Notes: generated by a model from the letters alone, not told the origin. 6,793 bases of DNA from Arthrobacter sp. (GCA_025464545.1 JAODMA010000500.1:1-6793), one strand, 5' to 3'; shown: positions 1-6,524, numbered from the stretch's first letter. Program-made: numbers and translations.

Positions 1-761
1 GCAAACCGGAAGTCAGCTGGAAGGCGATCATCGGCGTCGGGCTGTTCATGAGCGCCGGGCAGTTCGGCCTTCTCTACCTCGGCATGGCCCTCGGCATGCC
101 GGCCGGGCTCGCCTCCCTCGTGCTGCAGGCGCAAGTACTCCTGACTGTGCTGCTGGCGGCCCGGTTCCTCGGGGAGCGGCCGAGCAAGCGCCAACTGACA
201 GGGGTGGTGCTTGGCGTCGCCGGGCTAGCCCTCGTAGCGGTGGGTCGAAGTTTGGTGGCCCCGGTGGTGCCGCTCATGATCGTGCTCGCAGCGGCGTTGT
301 CCTGGGCTGCAGGAAACATCATCGCACGCAAGGCCAAGGCGGCCTCGGGACTGGGTCTGGTGGTCTGGTCCGGGGCCGTGGTCCCGTTGCCGCTCGCGGG
401 CTTGTCGCTGATCGTGGACGGCCCGGCCGCGGTTGTCGGGACCCTCACCAACCTTCAGCCGGCGACCATCCTGAGCGCCCTGTACACCGCCATTTTCGCG
501 TCGCTGGTGGGCTATGGCATCTGGAACCGGCTCCTTAGCCTCTACCCGAGCTCGGCCGTGGTGCCGTTCACGTTGTTGGTTCCGGTGGTGGGAATGACCG
601 CGGCGTGGCTGCTCATCTCAGAGGTCCCGACGACGGCGGAGCTGGCCGGCGGCCTCCTCCTTTTGGGCGGCGTGGCGACCGCCGTGCTGCAGCGACGCGC
701 GAAGCCCAGGGATGTGGCGGCGCCTGAAGTACGTCAGCGCTTGGGCGCGGGCTTGCGCTGA
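1..761 (+). CDS. eamA: EamA-family metabolite exporter, 5'-truncated
   Basis: The gene is cut by the left edge. The reading frame is open from base 3 and ends in TGA at 759-761, leaving 252 residues; E. coli EamA is about 300, so roughly 45-50 N-terminal residues lie outside. The fragment is a string of hydrophobic helices with short loops, as in the 10-helix drug/metabolite transporter fold. Stretches such as GMPAGLASLVLQAQ, FLGERPSKRQL, LSWAAGNI, VGYGIWNRLL and LLVPVVGM resemble E. coli EamA (YdeD), an inner-membrane exporter of O-acetylserine and cysteine pathway metabolites. The second EamA repeat is complete and the first is partial. The family is clear; the substrate is inferred from similarity and could differ. 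The internal ATG at 48 is not the start, because in-frame coding sequence continues upstream of it. The 3' end overlaps the convergent minus-strand gene by 28 bp, so no terminator separates them. Confidence 0.9.
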   Translation, partial: KPEVSWKAIIGVGLFMSAGQFGLLYLGMALGMPAGLASLVLQAQVLLTVLLAARFLGERPSKRQLTGVVLGVAGLALVAVGRSLVAPVVPLMIVLAAALSWAAGNIIARKAKAASGLGLVVWSGAVVPLPLAGLSLIVDGPAAVVGTLTNLQPATILSALYTAIFASLVGYGIWNRLLSLYPSSAVVPFTLLVPVVGMTAAWLLISEVPTTAELAGGLLLLGGVATAVLQRRAKPRDVAAPEVRQRLGAGLR

Positions 762-1330
762 GCGGGCGATCCCGACGTCGGGCGCTTGGCAGAGGCTGGC
801 GGGGTGCGCGGTGTAGGGCGCTTCACGGCCCCCGACGCCGGACGGGCTGCCGGCCGCTGGGCGGGCCTGGCGGGTGCCGGGGAACGACGCGGAGCAGGCC
901 GGGACGCTGGCCGCCGGGCAGCCGGACGGGCCGCTTTCGCACGGAGGGAGGGCCATACCGCCCCCAGGAACAAGACCAGGAGGGAACTGCAGCCGGCGAG
1001 TGCGGCGAGGTAGAAGTAGATGTCGGAATCTTTGGTGCTGACCGCGCTGCCCAGGGCATTCTCGTCCTGGTTGAAGGCAAGGCCCCACATGCGCAGGAAC
1101 GCGATTCCGAAAGCGACGAACAGGATCGTCGAGATGGCTCCGAGGACCAGCATGAAGTACCTTCGACGGGTGAAAACCTCGGCGACGCACGCCAAGTAGC
1201 CAATCGCCAAGACCCCGAGGAAGGTGTACATCACGGTTTCCTCAAGGGTGATGGCGAGGAGCACCAGCAAGCCAGCGGACACCACAGCAGAGATGATCGC
1301 AAGCTTTCCGCTGTTCCCCATGTGACGCAT
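734..1330 (-). CDS. Four-helix membrane protein with basic Ala/Pro/Arg-rich tail
   Basis: I do not recognise this family. With the ATG at 1330 the protein has 198 residues. Hydrophobic segments at about 9-28, 33-52, 59-79 and 104-124 predict four transmembrane helices. A polar, partly acidic loop (about 87-103) precedes the fourth helix. Residues ~129-198 form a low-complexity tail of Ala, Pro, Arg and Lys with PAxRP-like units and no hydrophobic core, probably disordered and cytoplasmic; its charge suggests binding to an anionic partner (inference). Start choice: an AGGGA lies about 11 nt before the ATG at 1330. An ATG at 1342 has that motif directly abutting it, and the ATG at 1321 is too far away. 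The longer in-frame extension to 1633 runs through the TetR gene and is rejected. The gene begins about 60 bases after the TetR stop with no clear terminator between, so it may be a distal member of that operon. TGA is at 734-736, inside the exporter gene. Confidence 0.75.
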   Translation of the reverse strand: MRHMGNSGKLAIISAVVSAGLLVLLAITLEETVMYTFLGVLAIGYLACVAEVFTRRRYFMLVLGAISTILFVAFGIAFLRMWGLAFNQDENALGSAVSTKDSDIYFYLAALAGCSSLLVLFLGAVWPSLRAKAARPAARRPASRPAPRRSPAPARPAQRPAARPASGAVKRPTPRTPPASAKRPTSGSPAQRKPAPKR

Positions 1331-1392
1331 GGGATTAATCATCCCTGACGGCAGGCAGCGCCACGGCTCAAGACGCGGCAGTTGCCATACCG

Positions 1393-2025
1393 TTACCGCA
1401 GCACGTAGCCGCGCATGATGGTCATGATGGCCGCTATGCTCTGTTCGCGGGTGCGCTCGGGGTTGTACGTCTGCCGGTCGAGGCCCACCACGAAGATCGC
1501 TCCGAACATCGCCGCCTCGAGGCTGCCCCGGGCAATGCCCGTATCCACGGTGTACGTGGTGGCGACCTTTTCGATCGCCGCGCCGATCACGGCCAGCAAC
1601 TCGCTGCGGAGTTCGACGAAGAGCTTGCCCCACTCGCTGGGCGTCCGCCAGTTCTCGCTGATCCAGAGCCGTGCGAAGGACGGGTAGTCGTCCATGAAGT
1701 CCATGGCTTGGCCGAGCATGGCTTCCATGGCCTCGAGCGGATCGGCGTGGAGGCCTTCGATGGTCTGGAGCCGCCCGAGCATGATGTCGACGCCGTGGCG
1801 CAGCAACTGGGCGATCAGGTCGGACTTGCTGCCGAAGTTGTAGTAGACCGTTCCCTTGGACACCCCGGCTGCGGCCGCGATCTCGTCCACCGTGACGCCT
1901 GCTGCCCCGCGCTCGCCGATCAGCTCCATGGAAGCGTCGAAGAGGCGCTGCTTGGTCGCGTTGGTGCGGGCCGGACGGAGCTTCCTCTCCGGGAGCTCGG
2001 GGACGGCCGGCTCGTGCATGCTCAT
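1393..2025 (-). CDS. TetR-family transcriptional repressor
   Basis: A 210-residue protein of normal TetR length. After a polar N-terminal arm of about 20 residues comes the TetR DNA-binding domain (about 23-70), with the typical run TVDEIAAAAGVSKGTVYYNF (45-64) followed by GSKSDL. The recognition helix is around 54-62. The rest is a helical ligand-binding and dimerisation domain with no diagnostic ligand motif. The ATG at 2025 forms an ATGA overlap with the stop of the upstream YhgE/Pip gene and has GGAG 8 nt before it; the alternative ATG at 2019 is spaced worse. The coupling makes it the last gene of the three-gene unit. The likely target is the 8+2+8 palindrome at 4799-4816 over the operon promoter, giving negative autoregulation (inference from position and symmetry). 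The inducer is unknown; in such cassettes it is often a hydrophobic or envelope-active compound. Confidence 0.93.
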   Translation of the reverse strand: MSMHEPAVPELPERKLRPARTNATKQRLFDASMELIGERGAAGVTVDEIAAAAGVSKGTVYYNFGSKSDLIAQLLRHGVDIMLGRLQTIEGLHADPLEAMEAMLGQAMDFMDDYPSFARLWISENWRTPSEWGKLFVELRSELLAVIGAAIEKVATTYTVDTGIARGSLEAAMFGAIFVVGLDRQTYNPERTREQSIAAIMTIMRGYVLR

Positions 2026-4058
2026 ACCGCGATCTCCGGCTTCAGGGTCTTGAGGGTCCAGAATTTGTGCTTACCGACAGCCAGCGTGGAAAGCGCGGCT
2101 CCCAGCACAGTGTAGCCAAGCAGGCCCAGGACAATCGGCCAGATCATGGACAAATCGCCACCATAGATCAAGTGCCGCATGCCGGTCACCACGTAGCCCA
2201 TCGGCATGATCTCGTGCACCACATGCAGCGGCATGGGGGTGGTTTGCCAAGGGAACGTTCCGCCGGAGGACACCAACTGCAGGACCAGCAGGATCAACAC
2301 CACGAACTTTCCGGGAGTCCCCAGCAAGGCCACGATGCCCTGGATAAGGGCCGTGAATGCCATGACCGCGGCAAGCATGAACAACCACATCCACACCGGG
2401 TGCGCCGCGTTGAGGCCGAGCCCCAGGTCCTCCACGAGGGTGAGGATGCTTGCCTGCAGCACGGACACCACGAAGAACGGCAGCCATCCGCCGACGGCGA
2501 TTTTCCACGACGGAGCGTTCGAGGCCAAAGCCCGCTGCGTGATGGGACGCATCGCCTGGACCAGCATGAACACGCCGATCCAGAGGGACAGCGTCAGGAA
2601 GAACGGAGCCAGGCCGGCGCCGTAGGACCCTGCCTTGGCCTGCGAAACATTGTTGACCGCGACTGGATCGGCGATCACCTTGGACACCTCGCTCTTTTGG
2701 GCGTCGTTCGGGTTCGGGACCTTGCCTGCGCCCTTCGCCAACTCGCTCGCCAAGGTGCGGGATCCGTCCGCGGCCGTGGCCGCACCGCTCGCAAGCTGCC
2801 CCGCGCCGTCGTCGAGCTTTGCGGCACCGTCTGCGAGGGCCGCCGTGCCGTTGACGGCCGACTGTTCACCCGCGGCCAGCGTCGCGGTGCCGGAGCTGAG
2901 CTGGTCCGCGCCTGCCGAGGTCTGGCCGATGGCGCCCGTCAGCGCCGGGGTGGCGCCCGCAAGTTTGGCGGCGCCCGCACTGACCGCGGCCGATCCGTTG
3001 GAAAGCTGCTGGATCTGGGCGGCATCCGCCGAGATCTTGGCTTTGGCGTCGGTGACCGGGCCGGTCGCAGCGGCGGTGTCAAAGTCGGCCAGTATCTTAT
3101 TGGCTTGGTCCTGCGTGATGACCCCGGCGGACATGAGCCGCGCGTTGGAGGCCACGACGCGGTCGCGCGCCCCGGCGTCGAACGCTGAGAGCTGCCCGAC
3201 GACGTCCTGGACTTTCGCGTTCAGCTGCGCGTTTCCGGCGGCGACTTGAGCGGCGCCGTCGGCGAGCTTTTGTGAGTCGGCCGGGAGGGACGCCGTCTTG
3301 TTCTTTAGCTCGGTGAGCCCCGCGCTGAGCTGCCCGGCGCCGTAATTCAGCTGATTGGCGCCGTCGCGCAGTTTGTTTTGCCCCGCCAATAGTTCGGATG
3401 CGCCGCTGCTGAGCTTACTTGTGCCGTCATGGAGGGTGGCCGCTCCGTCACTGAGCTTGCCGACGCCCTCGGCGAGCTGCCCGGCACCGTCGGAGGCCTT
3501 GACGATCGAGGCGTGGATGGTGCCGAAGCCGGTGAGGAGTCGGTTGGCGGTTTCCTCGCCCACCTCGGTGGCCACCGTGGTGTGCACGGCCGTGGTGAGT
3601 TTGTCCACGATGGTGCTGAGCAGGTAGTTGTTCGCGTCGTTTGTGGTGACGTTGAGCATCGCCTGGTTGGCGGCGTCGAAACTGCCCGGCGAGACCAGGT
3701 TGGCCGAGAAGTCCTCGGGGATCTTCAGCGCGAAGGCGTACTTGCCCGTGCTCACGCCCTGGTCAGCTTCCTCCGTTCCGGCGACGGTCTGCCAGTTGAA
3801 GACATGGCCGTCCGCCAGACTTTCCGCCACCTTCTTACCGGCCTCCAGCCGGGTGCCGTCGACGGACGCGGCGCCGTCGTCCTCGACCACGAGCGCCGCG
3901 TCAATCTGGTTTAGTTTGTCGTAGGGATCCCAGTTGGCGTAGAGGTATACGGAGCCGTAAAGCAACGGGACCAGTGCCAGTGCCACGATGGTCAGCCTGG
4001 GGAGCAGGCCTCCGGTCATACGCTTGAGTTCGGAGCGGGCCAGCCGCAGCACCGTCAC
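2022..4058 (-). CDS. YhgE/Pip-family membrane protein
   Basis: A 678-residue protein. Residues 22-42 form one transmembrane helix ending in the family hallmark PLLYGSVYLYANWDPYDKL (31-49), followed by the extracytoplasmic YhgE/Pip N-terminal domain (about 50-185). Residues ~187-440 carry DGAxxLxxG-type heptad-like repeats in two blocks (about 187-288 and 346-440), typical of the long helical stalk in this family. Five hydrophobic segments (about 483-503, 519-541, 556-579, 585-605, 640-662) form an ABC-2-like membrane domain. Relatives include lactococcal Pip and B. subtilis YueB (phage receptors) and the type VII secretion component EsaA; this protein's own function is unknown. The GTG start at 4058 overlaps the upstream stop (GTGA) and has AAGAGG 7 nt before it, so the longer in-frame opening to 4247 is rejected. 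It pairs with an ATPase-like gene upstream and a TetR gene downstream, suggesting regulated export or envelope function. Confidence 0.92.
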   Translation of the reverse strand: MTVLRLARSELKRMTGGLLPRLTIVALALVPLLYGSVYLYANWDPYDKLNQIDAALVVEDDGAASVDGTRLEAGKKVAESLADGHVFNWQTVAGTEEADQGVSTGKYAFALKIPEDFSANLVSPGSFDAANQAMLNVTTNDANNYLLSTIVDKLTTAVHTTVATEVGEETANRLLTGFGTIHASIVKASDGAGQLAEGVGKLSDGAATLHDGTSKLSSGASELLAGQNKLRDGANQLNYGAGQLSAGLTELKNKTASLPADSQKLADGAAQVAAGNAQLNAKVQDVVGQLSAFDAGARDRVVASNARLMSAGVITQDQANKILADFDTAAATGPVTDAKAKISADAAQIQQLSNGSAAVSAGAAKLAGATPALTGAIGQTSAGADQLSSGTATLAAGEQSAVNGTAALADGAAKLDDGAGQLASGAATAADGSRTLASELAKGAGKVPNPNDAQKSEVSKVIADPVAVNNVSQAKAGSYGAGLAPFFLTLSLWIGVFMLVQAMRPITQRALASNAPSWKIAVGGWLPFFVVSVLQASILTLVEDLGLGLNAAHPVWMWLFMLAAVMAFTALIQGIVALLGTPGKFVVLILLVLQLVSSGGTFPWQTTPMPLHVVHEIMPMGYVVTGMRHLIYGGDLSMIWPIVLGLLGYTVLGAALSTLAVGKHKFWTLKTLKPEIAV
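2739..3500 (-). repeat. Coding region of the DGAxxLxxG heptad-like stalk
   Basis: This part of the YhgE/Pip gene encodes residues 187-440, where units such as SDGAGQLAEGVGKL, SDGAATLHDGTSKL, RDGANQLNYGAGQL, ADGAAKLDDGAGQL recur. The units are protein-level heptad-like repeats with diverged DNA, not exact tandem DNA repeats. An interval without clear repeats (about 289-345) separates two blocks. In family members this region is modelled as a long extended helical stalk outside the membrane. Confidence 0.75.
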
Positions 4059-4756
4059 TTGGCGACCTCTTCCCGAAGTACCTGGACCGGGAGGCGTTCC
4101 GCCGACGGTGGCCCCGGCCGGTGTTCCAGTTCCGGGCGGGCGTTGCCGATGGAAGCTGCGGCTCCGGCCCAGCCGGCCGGGAGGCTGGTGACGGTGGCGA
4201 CGACGGCGAGCGGCCGCCCGGCGTCGTAGGCCAGTTCCTGAAGGCACGGCAGCCAGTCGGCGGGATCACCGCTGTGGCGGTCCGGGGAATCGAGAACAAG
4301 GAGGTCCGTGGCCGGGTCGGCAAGGGCCAGTGCCGTCAGCAGCTCCATGCGCCGGCGGGGGGCCAGTTGCTCTGCCCAGAGCCCGGCGATGTCCTCGAAA
4401 CGGTTGACCTTGAGCCAGGGTTCGCTCAGCAGCGCGCCACGGTAGCGGCGGGGGACCAGGGCAAGGTCCTCCGTCACAAGGTCTCGGACGCTCAGGTGCT
4501 GTTCGGGCTCATTGACGCCGGGGGAGTCCACGATGGCGCTCGCCGCGCGCAGCTGTTTGATCCTGGTGCCGCCGTCCCACTCGACCGAGCCGGCGGAAGG
4601 CTTCATACGCCCGCTTACCGTCAGGGCGAGGGCGGTGCGCTGATCCTGGCGCGCGCCAGTCACAAGCAGCAGCCCGCCCCGTGCAGCCTGCAGGGAGGTG
4701 GCCGGAAGCAGGCGGTCCCGACGCCCGTTCACGGAAAGCTGTTGCACGGAGAGCAC
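4055..4756 (-). CDS. ABC-ATPase-like protein with degenerate catalytic motifs
   Basis: A 233-residue protein with the size and layout of an ABC nucleotide-binding domain, but none of the usual catalytic motifs is intact. The Walker A position reads TGARQDQRT (33-41): only the first glycine and the final Thr remain, and Arg40 replaces the ATP-binding Lys. The Q-loop region (about 74-90) has no Gln at the usual place. The LSGGQ signature reads LAPRRR (131-136). Walker B reads LLVLDSPD (152-159): Asp156 is kept but Ser157 replaces the catalytic Glu. The switch His after the following strand (VVATVTS, 185-191) is absent. The fold is therefore probably kept while hydrolysis, perhaps ATP binding too, is lost (inference). 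The GTG start at 4756 has AAAGG 7 nt upstream. The stop overlaps the YhgE/Pip start in GTGA, so the two are translationally coupled and probably form a complex. It is the first gene of the TetR-controlled unit. Confidence 0.85.
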   Translation of the reverse strand: MLSVQQLSVNGRRDRLLPATSLQAARGGLLLVTGARQDQRTALALTVSGRMKPSAGSVEWDGGTRIKQLRAASAIVDSPGVNEPEQHLSVRDLVTEDLALVPRRYRGALLSEPWLKVNRFEDIAGLWAEQLAPRRRMELLTALALADPATDLLVLDSPDRHSGDPADWLPCLQELAYDAGRPLAVVATVTSLPAGWAGAAASIGNARPELEHRPGPPSAERLPVQVLREEVAK

Positions 4757-4789
4757 TAAGGGGCCTTTCGCAGAGAAATGTCTGCCAAA

Positions 4790-4818
4790 AGCCTAACCGA
4801 ACTGACCAGTCAGTTCAA
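4790..4818 (-). promoter_or_regulatory. Promoter of the ATPase-like/YhgE-Pip/TetR operon
   Basis: Read on the minus strand, TTGAAC (4818-4813) is followed after exactly 17 bp by TAGGCT (4795-4790). The -35 box is close to consensus and the -10 is moderate. Transcription would start near 4783, leaving a leader of about 27 nt that contains the AAAGG ribosome site and the GTG at 4756. The operator palindrome covers the spacer and part of the -35, so a bound repressor would block RNA polymerase. Confidence 0.65.
4799..4816. promoter_or_regulatory. TetR-type operator palindrome
   Basis: GAACTGACCAGTCAGTTC is a perfect inverted repeat with 8-bp arms around a CA centre. Its length and symmetry suit a TetR dimer. 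It lies between the flavoprotein gene and the operon whose last gene is a TetR repressor, overlapping that operon's promoter. Binding by this particular repressor is inferred from position, not shown. Confidence 0.75.
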
Positions 4819-4851
4819 ATAGCCGGGCGAAAGTCGAAGCGGCAGGCAACT

Positions 4852-4877
4852 GAGCTTTCCGGACTCCGGCGAAGCTC
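4852..4877 (-). terminator. Stem-loop at the 3' end of the flavoprotein gene
   Basis: GAGCTT pairs with AAGCTC, and CCGG pairs with CCGG, around an ACT loop with a small internal bulge. The hairpin overlaps the flavoprotein TGA at 4876-4878. No U-tract follows on the minus strand, so it is at best a weak or factor-assisted terminator; it could also protect the mRNA 3' end. It sits just upstream of the next operon's promoter. Confidence 0.35.
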
Positions 4878-6330
4878 ACAGCCCGTACGCTTCCAGCAAC
4901 CGGAGCCAGACTTCGCTGATCGTGGGATAAGACGGCACCGCGTGCCAGAGGCGGTCCAGCGGGACCTCACCCACGATCGCGATTGTGGCGGCGTGCAGCA
5001 GCTCGGCCACGTCGGGACCGGCGAAGGTGGCACCCAGCAGGACCTTGCGTTCCTCGTCGACCACCAGCTGGGCCCACCCCTCATACTTCTCGGCATGCAG
5101 CGAGGAGCCCGCCACCTGGATGGGCAGCTCCACGGTAGTGACCCGGAAGCCTTCCCTTTCCGCCCGCTGCACGGAGCGGCCCACGTTCGCGATTTCGGGG
5201 TCGGTAAACACCACATTGGGTATGGCGTGATCGTCGGCGGTTTGGGCATAGCGGCTCCAGGGAGCCGGCTCGCCGGTGAGTTCACCCTGGGCCCGTGCGG
5301 CGATGGCGTCCCCGCTGGCCCGCGCCTCGTACTTGCCCTGGTGCGTCAGCATGACCTTCCCGGCGGCATCACCGACGGCGTAGAGCCACGGCCCGCCGTC
5401 GTCCGTCGCGTCCGGAACCAGGCCGGTGGAGTCGGTGCTGAGCCGCAACGGCTTGCCTTCCGCGGCGGGAAGCCCAATATTCTCCAGACCGAGCCCTCCG
5501 AGGGCTGGGTGCCGGCCGGTGCTGACGAGGAGTTTGTCCGCCGAGACTTCCGCACCACCCTCGAGCACCAGCGTGAGGGAGCCGTCACCGTTTTCGCGGA
5601 CGCTTTCGGTGCCGGTGTGCAGCCGGAGTTCGACGCCGTCGGCGCGCAGCCCCGCTGCAACCAGCTTCGCGGCCTCCTCGGGGAAAACCCGCAGCAGGCC
5701 CCCACGGGCCACGAGGGTCACCTTCGATCCCAGCCGCGCATACGCCTGGGCGAGTTCGGTGCCGGCGACGCCGCCGCCGAGCACGGCCAGCCGTTCGGGA
5801 ATTTCGCGGGCGGACGTAGCCTCCCGGGTGGTCCAATAGTCGACGCCGGCCAGTCCTTCGACCGGAGGCAGGTTGGGCGTAGACCCCGTCGCAACCACGA
5901 CGGCGTGCCGCGCCGTGAGCGCGTAGCTGTTGCCGTCCAGCCCGGCAACTTCCACCTTCCGCGGTGCGGTGAGCCAGCCGTGGCCGCGGATCAGCTCAAT
6001 TCCCGTGTCTTCGACCCATTTGACCTGGCTGTCGTCCTGCCAGTTGGAGGTGAAGTAGTCGCGTCGCTTCAATACGGCAGCGACATCGAGGGTGCGGGTG
6101 ACAGCCCCGGCGGCGCCCGGGACCGACTGGGCTCCGTGCAAGGCAGTGCCGGGGCGCAGCAGCGCCTTGGACGGCATGCAAGCCCAGTATGAGCACTCAC
6201 CGCCGACCAATTCCGCCTCGACGAGGACCGCTGACAAGCCTCCCTGGACCACGCGGCCCGCTACATTCTCGCCCGCGGCGCCCGCGCCGATCACAATGAC
6301 ATCGAAGTCCCGCTCAAGCTGTGCCGTCAT
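4876..6330 (-). CDS. FAD/NAD(P) class I disulfide-reductase-like flavoprotein
   Basis: A 484-residue cytosolic protein of the lipoamide dehydrogenase/glutathione reductase/mercuric reductase superfamily, of full length. In order: FAD-binding GxGxxG (GAGAAG, 15-20); redox pair in GGECSYWACMPSK (Cys46 and Cys51); ATGS (147-150); second Rossmann motif GGGVAGTE (185-192); second FAD motif YAVGDAAG (317-324); C-terminal dimerisation domain. After the second Rossmann strand, Arg209 and Arg214 occur where NAD-specific members have an acidic residue, so NADPH may be preferred (inference). The C-terminal HPTxxE motif reads YPTISE (468-473), with Tyr in place of the proton-transferring His. It is therefore unlikely to be a standard lipoamide dehydrogenase; a quinone or other electron acceptor is possible and the substrate cannot be assigned. 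The ATG at 6330 has AGGA 7 nt upstream. It looks monocistronic, with a terminator and tRNA upstream and a separate operon downstream. Confidence 0.9.
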   Translation of the reverse strand: MTAQLERDFDVIVIGAGAAGENVAGRVVQGGLSAVLVEAELVGGECSYWACMPSKALLRPGTALHGAQSVPGAAGAVTRTLDVAAVLKRRDYFTSNWQDDSQVKWVEDTGIELIRGHGWLTAPRKVEVAGLDGNSYALTARHAVVVATGSTPNLPPVEGLAGVDYWTTREATSAREIPERLAVLGGGVAGTELAQAYARLGSKVTLVARGGLLRVFPEEAAKLVAAGLRADGVELRLHTGTESVRENGDGSLTLVLEGGAEVSADKLLVSTGRHPALGGLGLENIGLPAAEGKPLRLSTDSTGLVPDATDDGGPWLYAVGDAAGKVMLTHQGKYEARASGDAIAARAQGELTGEPAPWSRYAQTADDHAIPNVVFTDPEIANVGRSVQRAEREGFRVTTVELPIQVAGSSLHAEKYEGWAQLVVDEERKVLLGATFAGPDVAELLHAATIAIVGEVPLDRLWHAVPSYPTISEVWLRLLEAYGL

Positions 6331-6407
6331 GGCAGAATCCTACGCCCGGCTCTCCCGGCCCGGGCCGGTGCGGCTTTGGGTGGACTAGCCGCTTTGCCGG
6401 ATAAACG
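6331..6407 (-). promoter_or_regulatory. Upstream region of the flavoprotein gene
   Basis: This 77-base gap must hold the flavoprotein promoter unless there is read-through past the terminator at 6408-6443. I see no convincing -35/-10 pair; a weak TTTCGT-17-TAGTCC combination is the best candidate. A perfect 14-bp palindrome, CCGGCCCGGGCCGG (6355-6368), lies about 25 bp before the ATG and could be an operator, but such GC palindromes also arise by chance in this base composition. Confidence 0.3.
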
Positions 6408-6443
6408 AAAAGATCCGCATCGGCGGACCGATGCGGATCTTTT
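6408..6443. terminator. Bidirectional intrinsic terminator
   Basis: AAAAGATCCGCATCGG (6408-6423) and CCGATGCGGATCTTTT (6428-6443) form a perfect 16-bp inverted repeat around a CGGA loop. Read on the minus strand, the GC-rich stem ends in TTTTCGTTTAT and terminates the tRNA-Arg transcript just before the flavoprotein gene. On the plus strand it ends in TTTTTCTTC and would stop transcription running toward the tRNA locus. Confidence 0.92.
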
Positions 6444-6450
6444 TCTTCTG

Positions 6451-6524
<74 letters not shown>

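Noticed and set aside
1343..1392. Terminator between the TetR gene and the four-helix protein gene
   Set aside because: Only 4-bp arms such as GGCA-AC-TGCC are visible, without a T-tract.
2067..3188. 373-codon open frame on the plus strand
   Set aside because: It is antisense to the YhgE/Pip gene, with an Arg/Gly/His-rich composition and no recognisable motif.
4059..4247. N-terminal extension of the YhgE/Pip frame
   Set aside because: It would overlap the ATPase-like gene out of frame and encodes Arg/Pro-rich sequence. The GTG at 4058 has a good ribosome site and sits right before the family's N-terminal hallmark.
4681..6192. 503-codon open frame on the plus strand
   Set aside because: It lies antisense to the clearly recognised flavoprotein and part of the ATPase-like gene. 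Its Gly/Arg/Gln-rich translation has no domain, as expected for a shadow frame in GC-rich DNA.
6355..6368. Perfect palindrome CCGGCCCGGGCCGG as an operator
   Set aside because: Pure G/C palindromes are frequent by chance at this base composition, and no regulator or promoter is tied to it; kept only as a note in the upstream-region entry.
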